Source: Cytophagales bacterium
Lineage (GTDB): Bacteria; Bacteroidota; Bacteroidia; Cytophagales; Thermoflexibacteraceae
Length of the DNA stretch: 40,139 nucleotides
NCBI GenBank assembly: GCA_013298985.1
Contig: JAAFJS010000021.1
Span: 1 to 40,139, forward strand
Direction of reading: 5' to 3'
Every line of letters begins with the position of its first letter. The first letter of the stretch is position 1. The position numbers and the translations under genes are program-made. The notes beneath the pieces were generated by a model. That model ran no database searches. It was given only the letters and a program-made list of their open reading frames with translations, and was not told where the DNA came from. Of this stretch, positions 8,412 to 17,200 are shown piece by piece.

Positions 8412-9850
8412 TGATGAATTTCTTTTGTGCTTGTGTCCAAGTTTTTAATACGTTGATAATCAATTAAATTGCTTCTTAATGATTGGCTATTCCAAGACTG
8501 GTGTATCGCCAATGCCGCGCCAACGGAAGTAGATTGAGCTACCGACGCAGCAAAAATTTCTTTATTCGGAAAAAACATCGCCAGAAGGTGCAGATAGATA
8601 CTGTTTTTGGAAAAACCACCATCTACAAAAATATGCTTCACTGCTTGTTGTCCTTCCAAATTTGAAATAACGAGCTGAGTAGAGGCAACTTGCTGATTTA
8701 CAATAGCTAACATTAAATGGTGATATGCTATTTTTTCATTTTCAAAATCTATCAAATTCCGTTTTGAAAAACCAGACGTTTTGGGTGAAATATCATTTGA
8801 CAAATTTTTACTTTCAAAAAATCCATGATGATTTTCTTTCCTCAAATTTTTTATGATTTCTATGTCAAAACTCATTTTTTCATAAAAATCATTCGCGCAA
8901 TCAAAATGTTTTGCGATTCGTTTCACTTGTATTTGATGCTCATTTCCAGCAAAAATACGTGATGCTTTTACAGATTTGCCTTCGTAGCTCATAAAACACA
9001 AGCAATCTTGGGCTAACTCCTCCGCAGTCAAAGCACTGTCATTGAATGGATTAAGCGAGATACACCATGTACCTGTCGAGATGAGTACAAAAGGTTCTTT
9101 CAAACAAGTCAGGTATGGAATCAACGCGGCAGAGCTATCATGCAAGCCCACGCCTGCCTTCAATTTTTTGTCTTCAAAAAGAATCTCAACTGCTTTATTA
9201 GAAGGAAAAATAGGGGGAAATATAACATTTATTTTTTCATTTTTTACCCACTCGTGGTAGTCATTTTGCTCAAAATCCCAAAGTTGTGTATGGCAACCGA
9301 TGCTTGTAATGTCTGAAAAAAAACGTTTAGTTATCAAAAAGCTCACATACTGAGGCAGATGCAAAGCATATTTTATTTTTTTGAAAATTGCTGGCTTTTG
9401 GTATTTGAGGCGAAAAAGTTGCATTCCTGAGTTGAGATTTCCCAAAATAGGAGAGGCGGTTTGCTGAGAAATCAGTGATTTTTCGCCATATTTTTGATAA
9501 AAATCATGACTTAAAACATCAGGAAAAGGCTTCAAATAATTGTAAAGTGGGGCTACGGGCGTTCCGTTTTCATCTACGCAGACGAAACTTGCACCGTAGG
9601 TAGAAAAATTAATCGCTTTTATCTCAAAATCAGTCAGATGCGATACAAATTTCAGCGCGTTTATTACCCATTTTGAAAGTTTATTGATGTCTTCGCACGC
9701 GTCGCCGTCTTCGTCTGTGATTTCCTCGAATACCTCATTTTTTTCGAAGACGATATGGTACTGCTCATCAAAAAGAAACAACTTTTTGTTGGTCTTGCCA
9801 ATGTCCAAAATAGCAATGACAGGCACGCGCATGGGGAAATTTTTCGCCAT
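8408..9850 (-). CDS. FGGY-family carbohydrate kinase (rhamnulokinase/fuculokinase-like)
   Basis: A 480-residue sugar kinase of the FGGY family. The N-terminal phosphate loop is ILDIGKTNKKLFLFD; the sugar-side segment is INFSTYGASFVCVDENGTP; ATP-domain motifs are LISTGTW and F-V-D-G-G-F-S-K-N. Another family segment is GLHDSSAALIPYL. These features point toward deoxyketose kinases such as L-rhamnulose or L-fuculose kinase. Those pathways yield lactaldehyde and then lactate, which would explain the 4-bp overlap with lutABC downstream. No isomerase or aldolase is in the window, so the substrate is inferred. MRVPVIAILDIG at the sixth codon after the first Met is an alternative start. Confidence 0.82.
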   Translation of the reverse strand: MAKNFPMRVPVIAILDIGKTNKKLFLFDEQYHIVFEKNEVFEEITDEDGDACEDINKLSKWVINALKFVSHLTDFEIKAINFSTYGASFVCVDENGTPVAPLYNYLKPFPDVLSHDFYQKYGEKSLISQQTASPILGNLNSGMQLFRLKYQKPAIFKKIKYALHLPQYVSFLITKRFFSDITSIGCHTQLWDFEQNDYHEWVKNEKINVIFPPIFPSNKAVEILFEDKKLKAGVGLHDSSAALIPYLTCLKEPFVLISTGTWCISLNPFNDSALTAEELAQDCLCFMSYEGKSVKASRIFAGNEHQIQVKRIAKHFDCANDFYEKMSFDIEIIKNLRKENHHGFFESKNLSNDISPKTSGFSKRNLIDFENEKIAYHHLMLAIVNQQVASTQLVISNLEGQQAVKHIFVDGGFSKNSIYLHLLAMFFPNKEIFAASVAQSTSVGAALAIHQSWNSQSLRSNLIDYQRIKNLDTSTKEIHQ

Positions 9851-9905
9851 TTTATTCTCTTTTTTGTGTATGCTACTGATAATTGCGAAGTAAGGATTAT
9901 TTCAG

Positions 9906-11498
9906 TTATAATTTCAATTTTTTGAAATAAATATCCATTAAAACTCGCATAAAATCTGTCCAAGTGCTTTGAGGATACGAAATAATTACTGTTTTTGAGG
10001 GTTCGCTCTCATTGTGCAGGTGGTCTGCCGCCGTAACTATGTAGCGATAATCATTGCCTTCCTGTGCGGTTTTATCTACAAAAAAATTGCCTTGTTCGCG
10101 ACGTATGCCTATGATTTTTGTGGCATCATTCAGGTCTATCTTTTCTTGTTGTAAAAACCTGTAAATCACGTAATAAGCTGCTTCATCTCCATCTTTGGCG
10201 CGGAGTGGAGTCTGCCAAGTAAGGTAAACGGCTTGGTAAGATTTGCTTGCCTGTACGTTAGTGGGTGCGTTGGGGGGTACGTTGTCTTTCCAGGTCATGG
10301 GTGGCACCAAAGCAGGATATTTGTAAAAGTTATTTTTTAAGCTATCTGTGATGGCTATATTGTTATTTGTCAGCGATTTAGAGCTAAAAAATACACTTCC
10401 TTGCACCTGCCCGCGCGTGCGATTGAGCCTGATTTGTTTTGGCATTTCCGAAAGATTTTGCCAAAGCGTATCTGTCTTAGAGCCAATCTTATACGCCGCC
10501 TGCCCGATGTATAAATGTTTCCCAAAACTATTAGCTGCCCACCAATCCACTGTATTTGGGTAGGGCGCAGGGCGGAATTGGTGATGAAAATAAACTTGTG
10601 GGACTACATAATCAATCCAATTATTTTTGAGCCAAAGACGAACATCTGCAAATAAATGGTCGTAACTTGTTGTTCCTGTGGTAGTTTGCGAGCCTTGTGC
10701 ATCATCGCGTCCGTTGCGCCAAACCCCAAAAGGGCTGACACCAAACTTGACTTTGGGCTTGATTTCTTTTATTTTTTCTGACACATTTTTGATAAGCAAG
10801 TTCACATTATTTCTGCGCCAGTCGCCAATATTGCTAAAATCTTTGCCATATTTTTCAAAATCTGCTTGGTCATTCAGAGGAACATTGGCGATGGGATAAG
10901 GATAAAAATAATCGTCAAAATGCACAGCATCAATAGGATACCTACTTACCACATCTGCGATAACTTCCGTAATGTACTGCCTCACTTGTGGAAGAGCAGG
11001 ATTGAAATATTTATTTTTTCCATATTGGATAAACCAATCAGGTTTTTGGATTGTAATATGCTCATGATGAAGAGAATTGCTGCGCGCAGTAGTATCATAG
11101 AAAGCGCGATACGGATTGAACCACGCGTGAAACTCCATGCCGTTTTTGTGCGCTTCGCCAATCATAAATACCAAGGGGTCATAGAAAGGTTTGGGAGGAT
11201 TGCCTTGCTTACCTGTGAGCCATTCTGACCATAACTCTCTGTCGCTGTGATAAAAAGCATCAGTGGCGGGGCGTATCTGGACAATGACGGCATTGATTCC
11301 TGTCTGTCGGTGTTTTTCTAATAACTTGCTAAACTCATCTTGCTGCTGAAAGGGGTGCAAATTTTTCTTGGAAGGGAAATCTGTATTGGCGATGGTCGCA
11401 ATCCATACGGCTCGCATTTCGCGCTTGGGGGGCGGAGATTGTGCAAAGCTAACAATAACAAGAAAAGTAGAAAATATACAAGTAAAGATTAGTTTCAT
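9906..11498 (-). CDS. Secreted GHL10/DUF187 family glycoside hydrolase with C-terminal fibronectin III-like domain
   Basis: A 530-residue exported protein: signal peptide (LIFTCIFSTFLVIVSFAQ), then a TIM-barrel of the glycosyl-hydrolase-like 10 family (about 25-390) with MRAVWIATIANTDFP, VIVQIRPATDAFY, E-F-H-A-W-F-N-P-Y-R, AVHFDDYFYPYP and DYVVPQVYFHH. A fibronectin type III-like module follows (about 405-515; PPNAPTNVQASKSYQAVYLT). In E. coli the GHL10 protein DigH (YddW) cleaves peptide-free peptidoglycan strands at the septum, so a cell-wall role is likely but not proven here. It lies 55 bases upstream of the kinase-lutABC run on the same strand and may be co-transcribed with it. Confidence 0.9.
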   Translation of the reverse strand: MKLIFTCIFSTFLVIVSFAQSPPPKREMRAVWIATIANTDFPSKKNLHPFQQQDEFSKLLEKHRQTGINAVIVQIRPATDAFYHSDRELWSEWLTGKQGNPPKPFYDPLVFMIGEAHKNGMEFHAWFNPYRAFYDTTARSNSLHHEHITIQKPDWFIQYGKNKYFNPALPQVRQYITEVIADVVSRYPIDAVHFDDYFYPYPIANVPLNDQADFEKYGKDFSNIGDWRRNNVNLLIKNVSEKIKEIKPKVKFGVSPFGVWRNGRDDAQGSQTTTGTTSYDHLFADVRLWLKNNWIDYVVPQVYFHHQFRPAPYPNTVDWWAANSFGKHLYIGQAAYKIGSKTDTLWQNLSEMPKQIRLNRTRGQVQGSVFFSSKSLTNNNIAITDSLKNNFYKYPALVPPMTWKDNVPPNAPTNVQASKSYQAVYLTWQTPLRAKDGDEAAYYVIYRFLQQEKIDLNDATKIIGIRREQGNFFVDKTAQEGNDYRYIVTAADHLHNESEPSKTVIISYPQSTWTDFMRVLMDIYFKKLKL

Positions 11499-11587
11499 TT
11501 ATTTGATTATCAGATATTAAAAGGAGTTTTTGAATTTAATGCAGACTATGATTCTGCTCAAAAATGTTTTTTACAGTTCTTACCACG

Positions 11588-11595
11588 CAAATTTA
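11588..11595 (-). promoter_or_regulatory. Bacteroidota -7 box (TAAATTTG) upstream of the GHL10 gene
   Basis: On the minus strand TAAATTTG followed by CG matches TAnnTTTG. It lies about 90 bases before the GHL10 start codon, in the 110-base gap after the histidine kinase. No good -33 TTG was found. If real it would start the GHL10-kinase-lutABC transcript. Confidence 0.35.
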
Positions 11596-11608
11596 CAAAT
11601 AAAATTAA

Positions 11609-13642
11609 TCAGACGAGATGTGCCACTTTGGGCAATGTAAAATAAAACGTACTTCCCTTGCCAACTTCGCTTTCCACCCAAATCTGCCCCCCATTTTTCT
11701 CTACAAAATCCTTGCAAAGCAACAAACCCAAGCCCGTCCCTTTTTCGTTATTGATGCCTCTGGTGGTATAAAGTGTGCTTTTCTCAAAAAGTTTATGGAC
11801 TTGTTCTTTGGCAATACCCACGCCATTATCTGCCACAGAAATCGTAATAAAGTCATCATTTCCATGATTTGCTGCCACTGTGATTACGCCATTTTTGGGA
11901 GTAAATTTAAAGGCATTGGCAATGAGATTCCTCAAAATTATCTGTAAATGATTGATGTCCGCATAGACTTTGGTAGTTTCGGCAACAGCATTAATGAGCT
12001 GAATATCTTTGTGGTCTGATACAAAATCAAACCAATCTATTTTTAGTGCTATGACATTGCTGAGTTGTATTTCCTCTTTGTGGGTGGTCGCGCCGTTCAT
12101 CTGGCTTCCCGCCCATTGGAGCAGGTTGTTAAGCGTTTCGTCTATATTCCCTAAGCGTTTCTGAATATCTTTGCTAATAGACTTGAGTTCTTTTTCACTC
12201 AAAATCCCCACCTCTAACACAGACAACATTCCCTTCAGGGCGTTCAAAGGACTGCGAAGGTCATGCGAAATGATAGAAAACAGTTTGTCTTTGGTCGCAT
12301 TGCTTTCCTCCAGCTCGGCAGTACGTTGTGTTACCTTCAAGCCCAATTCCTCATTTTTCTCCTCTATCAGTGCCTCACGTTCCTGTGCCTGTACTAATTT
12401 TTGTTCCACCAGTGCCTTTTTAGCCTCATTGATTTTACTTGCCAAGCCCAAAGAAAACAAACTCATCTCAATCAAACTACCTATCAAAACACCATTAAAC
12501 GTATAAATATTATAAGAAGTGGCAGGAATCAAAATATATACTATCATGCCGATAATCAAAGCGATGACCCCTAACAAATAAAAAAAAGCAGTAGTTTTTC
12601 TATTCTTAATCACCGTTGCTACAGCTATCACAAGTAACCCAACATTAGAAACTATGATAGTAAAGGCATAAAAAATATAAAAATAACGATACAAGCCCGA
12701 AAGCATCAAAAGCAAATTTAAAGATAGCCCTCCTATCAGCACCCACACCAAACGACTCGCCCAAGGAATGTTTTTTTTGAGTTCTAAAAAACTACGCGTA
12801 AATAATAATTGGAAAATAGTAAAAAGAACAGGCATAATCAAAGAAAGCAACAAAGCATATTTGGGAGGCTCAGGTGCAATCCAATCCGCATAAAAATCTC
12901 TTTCTACAAATACGCGCAAGCCAAAAAAGAACAAATATGCCACATAGAACAAATAACTGTTGTCTAATAAAATAAAAAATAATACCAAATTATACAGAAA
13001 CATCAGGCTCAGTGCGCCCAAAAATAGCAAGGTAAAAGCATAAATAGAGGCTTTGTACTTTGTCCAAATATTTTGATAATCTCCATGAAAAAACGAAAAT
13101 AGCCCAAAACTTTCTTGTATAAATGCTTTGTAAATGCCTTGTTCTATGCGGACATGGAAATAAATCGTACTCTGTTGAGGTGGCAGCTTGAGGTAAGTTA
13201 ATTCCCTATATTTCTTAAAACTGCGCTGGATAACTGGCTTTGGTTGTTGAAGCCCAAGCGTATCTCCCAACGTAGCTGGAAAAATATACACATTCAAATT
13301 CTCAATAGCCCTAAAATAAAAAGCCAGTCGTAAGCTATCCCGATTCAGGTTATTGACACTGCACTTTACCCAGTACGCATTGGCATTGAGGTCTATTTGT
13401 TTTAATTCTAAGGGAACGAATTTGCGCTGAATGTCATTCTCAAGCACATCAAGTATCGTTTTTTGGTTAGCAACATCTGTCCAAATCTCGCAATGAGGGG
13501 CTAAAAAATATTGCTTGTTTGAGTCCAACGTCTTAATTTCTAAAATAGTAGCTTTTGGTAAAACGATGCCTTTCTCATTTTGGGCAAATGAAAACAAAGA
13601 AAAAAACAACATGAAAAGAGTGAGGACTGTATCTTTTTTCAT
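11609..13642 (-). CDS. 7TMR-DISM sensor histidine kinase
   Basis: A 677-residue hybrid membrane sensor. After a signal peptide (LFMLFFSLFSFAQ) comes an extracytoplasmic 7TMR-DISM ligand-binding domain (about 35-185), then seven closely spaced membrane helices (about 195-410), a short coiled coil (about 405-445), a HisKA dimerisation domain with the phospho-acceptor His460 in SIISHDLRSPLNA, and an HATPase_c domain with N-box L-R-N-L-I-A-N-A-F-K-F, VADNGVGI and KGTGLGLLLC. DISM sensors are thought to bind carbohydrates or related small molecules. No response regulator lies beside it, so the output partner is elsewhere. Its position upstream of the GHL10-sugar kinase run would fit a sugar or cell-wall signal, but that link is only positional. 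Confidence 0.92.
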   Translation of the reverse strand: MKKDTVLTLFMLFFSLFSFAQNEKGIVLPKATILEIKTLDSNKQYFLAPHCEIWTDVANQKTILDVLENDIQRKFVPLELKQIDLNANAYWVKCSVNNLNRDSLRLAFYFRAIENLNVYIFPATLGDTLGLQQPKPVIQRSFKKYRELTYLKLPPQQSTIYFHVRIEQGIYKAFIQESFGLFSFFHGDYQNIWTKYKASIYAFTLLFLGALSLMFLYNLVLFFILLDNSYLFYVAYLFFFGLRVFVERDFYADWIAPEPPKYALLLSLIMPVLFTIFQLLFTRSFLELKKNIPWASRLVWVLIGGLSLNLLLMLSGLYRYFYIFYAFTIIVSNVGLLVIAVATVIKNRKTTAFFYLLGVIALIIGMIVYILIPATSYNIYTFNGVLIGSLIEMSLFSLGLASKINEAKKALVEQKLVQAQEREALIEEKNEELGLKVTQRTAELEESNATKDKLFSIISHDLRSPLNALKGMLSVLEVGILSEKELKSISKDIQKRLGNIDETLNNLLQWAGSQMNGATTHKEEIQLSNVIALKIDWFDFVSDHKDIQLINAVAETTKVYADINHLQIILRNLIANAFKFTPKNGVITVAANHGNDDFITISVADNGVGIAKEQVHKLFEKSTLYTTRGINNEKGTGLGLLLCKDFVEKNGGQIWVESEVGKGSTFYFTLPKVAHLV

Positions 13643-13788
13643 AAAATTAGAACAAAATTACGAAATTAAAATTCAAAAAGTTACATTTTTTGAACAAATT
13701 ACCAGTGTAGATTTCACAACTCGGCGTGTGCTTGTTTTGTTTTTATGCTAATTTCTAATACATTTTTATCAATTTAGTGAATTATCTA

Positions 13789-13796
13789 TATATTTG
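13789..13796 (+). promoter_or_regulatory. Bacteroidota -7 box (TATATTTG) for gldH
   Basis: TATATTTG is an exact TAnnTTTG match, 17 bases before the gldH ATG, implying a very short leader. A -33 TTG at the usual spacing is not evident. Confidence 0.45.
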
Positions 13797-13813
13797 TTAA
13801 AAATACCAAAGTT

Positions 13814-14269
13814 ATGAAAAAACAAAAAGCACTATTTTTATTATTTATAATTGCTTCATTTACAGCGTGTAATCAATTATATAATGAACACAAATCTCTT
13901 CCAGGTATGCACTGGGAAAAGCAAAACAAGCTCACTTTTGTTGTAGATATTCCAGAGGCAAAAGAATATACCCTCAAAATTAACCTTCGGCATACATCAC
14001 ATATCCAGATTGGGAATGTGCCTGTAAAGCTAACTATTAATGCTGAAAATCAGTCTAATGAACTTGAAAATCAAGTATTTGTGATTCCTATTCGCGACCC
14101 AGCAACTGGCGACTTAGTTGGCTCGGCAATGGGCGATATTTGTGATACAGAATACCCTATCAAGTTCACTTTCAAGCAAAAAGGGAAATATACACTTACT
14201 TTGGAACACCAAATGGAGGAGGAAAAAATTGAATCCATCATGGAAATAGGCATTAACATAGATAAATAA
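13814..14269 (+). CDS. gldH: Gliding motility lipoprotein GldH
   Basis: A 151-residue lipoprotein: MKKQKALFLLFIIASFTAC with lipobox and Cys19. The mature part follows the GldH pattern, with an early W (HWEKQNKLTFVVDI), a beta-rich core with L-R-H-T-S-H-I-Q-I, D-I-C-D-T-E-Y-P-I-K-F, and a final strand pair ending E-I-G-I-N-I-D-K, the usual GldH tail (ExGxxIxK). GldH is needed for gliding and chitin use in Flavobacterium johnsoniae, where it is a membrane lipoprotein working with the GldK-N/type IX secretion machinery. The match is by pattern, so some doubt remains. It is followed after 6 bp by the oxoprolinase gene. Confidence 0.7.
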   Translation: MKKQKALFLLFIIASFTACNQLYNEHKSLPGMHWEKQNKLTFVVDIPEAKEYTLKINLRHTSHIQIGNVPVKLTINAENQSNELENQVFVIPIRDPATGDLVGSAMGDICDTEYPIKFTFKQKGKYTLTLEHQMEEEKIESIMEIGINIDK

Positions 14270-14275
14270 AATCAA

Positions 14276-17200
14276 ATGATAAAAGTTTGGATTGATACAG
14301 GTGGTACTTTTACGGATTGTATTGCCGTTTTTCCTGATGGTAGTGAGCAGAATATCAAGGTGTTAAGTAGTGGGAATCTGCGAGGAAAAATCATTGCTCC
14401 ACTCCATGAAAATACCTTCCAAATCCAAGCGAATTGGCAAACGGAAGCAAATATTTTTGAAGGATATACATTTAAAAGGCTACGCGCCAATAATGCGCCA
14501 ATGCTGAAAATCGTAAAAACTGACCTGCAAAATCAGACTATCACCCTTTCTGCGCCCCTGCCCTTACTGACAGATTTTCCTCTCGACTTCGAGATTACTG
14601 CCTACGAAGAAGCACCTATCTTAGCCACGCGAATAGCTACACAAACCCCTTTGAATCAAGCACTTCCACCTATCCAGATGCGGCTTGGCTCTACCAAAGG
14701 CACTAATGCGCTGCTGGAACGCAAAGGTGCAAAAGTTACCTTGCTCATTACCAAAGGTTTCCGAGATTTGCTCAATATTGGCACGCAGCAACGCCCTCAT
14801 CTTTTTGCGCTTAATATCGTAAAACCTAAGCCTCTGTACGAAAATGTAGTAGAAGTAAATGAACGGCTGGACAGCAAAGGAAATATTTTAAAACAACTAT
14901 CTGATAATGAAATAGATAGAGTTATTGATATTTTAAAAAAACAAAATGTAGAGGCAGTAGCTATTGCTTTCGTGCATAGCTATTTGAATCCAATCCATGA
15001 AATTTTATTAAGACAACAGCTTGAAAAAGAAGGCTTTACTTTGATTTCTTTGTCCTCGGAGTTGGCAAATGCCATCAAAATTTTACCTCGCGCACAAACG
15101 GCACTTGTCAATGCCTATCTTTCTCCTGTTATTCATCATTACTTGTCTTCTATAAAAAGTACAATTTTAGCAGATACATTTTCTTTATTTTTAGATACGG
15201 GAAAAGAGAAAATTCAGCCTTCTTCCCTCAAAGTAATGACCAGCGCGGGCGGCTTGATAGAAGCTGATTTTTTCAATCCCAAAGACAGCCTTTTGAGTGG
15301 ACCCGCAGGCGGAATTGTGGGCGCAATAGAAACGGCAAAACGGGCTGGTTTTCAACAAATTATCACCTTAGACATTGGTGGAACAAGTACAGACGTAGCG
15401 CGCTACAATGGTAGCTTTGATTATCAGTATGAAACTAAAATCAATGATATTCAATTACTTAGCCCCAGCTTGGCAATAGAAACCGTTGCGGCAGGTGGTG
15501 GCTCAGTTTGCACGTTTGACGGGTTCAAGCTGACCGTCGGTCCCGAAAGTGTAGGCGCAAATCCAGGAGCGGCTTGCTACGGAATCGGGGAAAAGTTAGC
15601 CATTACAGATGTAAACTTACTACTTGGAAGGCTACTTCCTGACAATTTTAACATTCCAATCCATCAAGATTTTGCTCAGAAAGCCCTTGAAAAAGTACAA
15701 AAAAAGATTTATGAAGACACAGGAAATTTACTCAAACAAAGTGAAATTTTAGAGGGCTTTGTGCAGATTGTGAATGAAAAAATGACGGAGGCAATCCGCA
15801 AAATTTCAGTGAGCAAAGGCTACAACCCCCAAGATTATGCCTTGTTTGCCTTTGGGGGAGCAGGCGGGCAGCACGCGTGCGCGGTAGCCAAACTATTGAA
15901 TATCAAGCAAATAATTATTCCATACAAGGCAGGCTTACTGAGTGCATTAGGCATGGGTGTAGCGCAAATCGAACGTTTTGCCTCTTTGCAAATTTTAAAA
16001 CCTTTAGCCGAAGTTGAAAATCAGTTTGGAAAAATAATTGAAGATTTAAGCCAAAAAGCACAGCAACAGCTTCAAAAAGAAGGCTTTACAGCAAAAGAAA
16101 TAGAAATAAGAACCATCTATGCCTACTTGCGTTTCAGAGGACAAGACAGCACGATAGAACTCACTTTGCCCACAGTTGAAACCCGAAGTGGAACGTTTGC
16201 CAACAGTTACAACCCAACTTTACCAAAAAATCCTACCAAAAAATTATTGAATGATTTAAAAGAAACCTTCAAAGAAAAGTACGAAAAAATCTATGGGCAT
16301 TGGGTAGGAGAAACACAAACTATTGAAATTGAATCAATTAAAGTAGTTGCTTCAACAAAAAAAGTGGTCAGTAAGGACACAGACAACGGCAAAAATATTG
16401 AAAAGGACGCAGGGAAACCAAGTTATTTCCCCCAGCCTGAAAAATACCATCAAGCCTATTTTAATGGTCGTTTTCAAGAAATTCCTGTCTTTATATGGGA
16501 AAACTTACACGCGGGTGCAAGCATCAAAGGCGCGGCACTTCTGCTCTCTCAAAATAGCTCTGTTTTCATAGAGCCTGAATGGGAATTGGTGATAGACGCA
16601 TCAAATAATGCCCTCCTTCATTTGGCAACGCCCAAACTCACTTCTGAATCGTCAGTAAGTATTGAAAATTTGACCAACAGTGCTATTGATTTAGAATTGT
16701 TTACCAATCGTTTCAAAAGTATTGCCGAAGAAATGGGCGCGCTTTTACAACGCACTTCTTTTTCGGTAAATGTAAAAGAACGTTTGGATTTTTCTTGTGC
16801 ATTGCTGGACGCAAAAGGTGAGCTAATTGTCAATGCACCACATATTCCTGTGCATTTGGGGAGTTTAGGGATTTGTGTGCGAACTTTGAAAAGTGCAATT
16901 CAGATGAGAGAGGGTGATGTGATTATCACCAATCACCCCAGCTTTGGTGGCTCGCACCTACCCGATATTACTTTGGTTGCGCCTGTATTCTTTAAAAATC
17001 AATTAGTTGGCTATGTAGCTAATAGAGCGCACCATGCAGAAATAGGCGGAAAACGACCTGGCTCCATGCCACCCGATGCTACCTGCTTGGCAGAGGAAGG
17101 CGTGGTAATTTCACCTACTTATTTGATGCAAAACTTTGAATTACAATGGGATAAGATAGAAAAAATCTTACTTTCTGCTCCCTTCCCTACGCGAGCAGTC

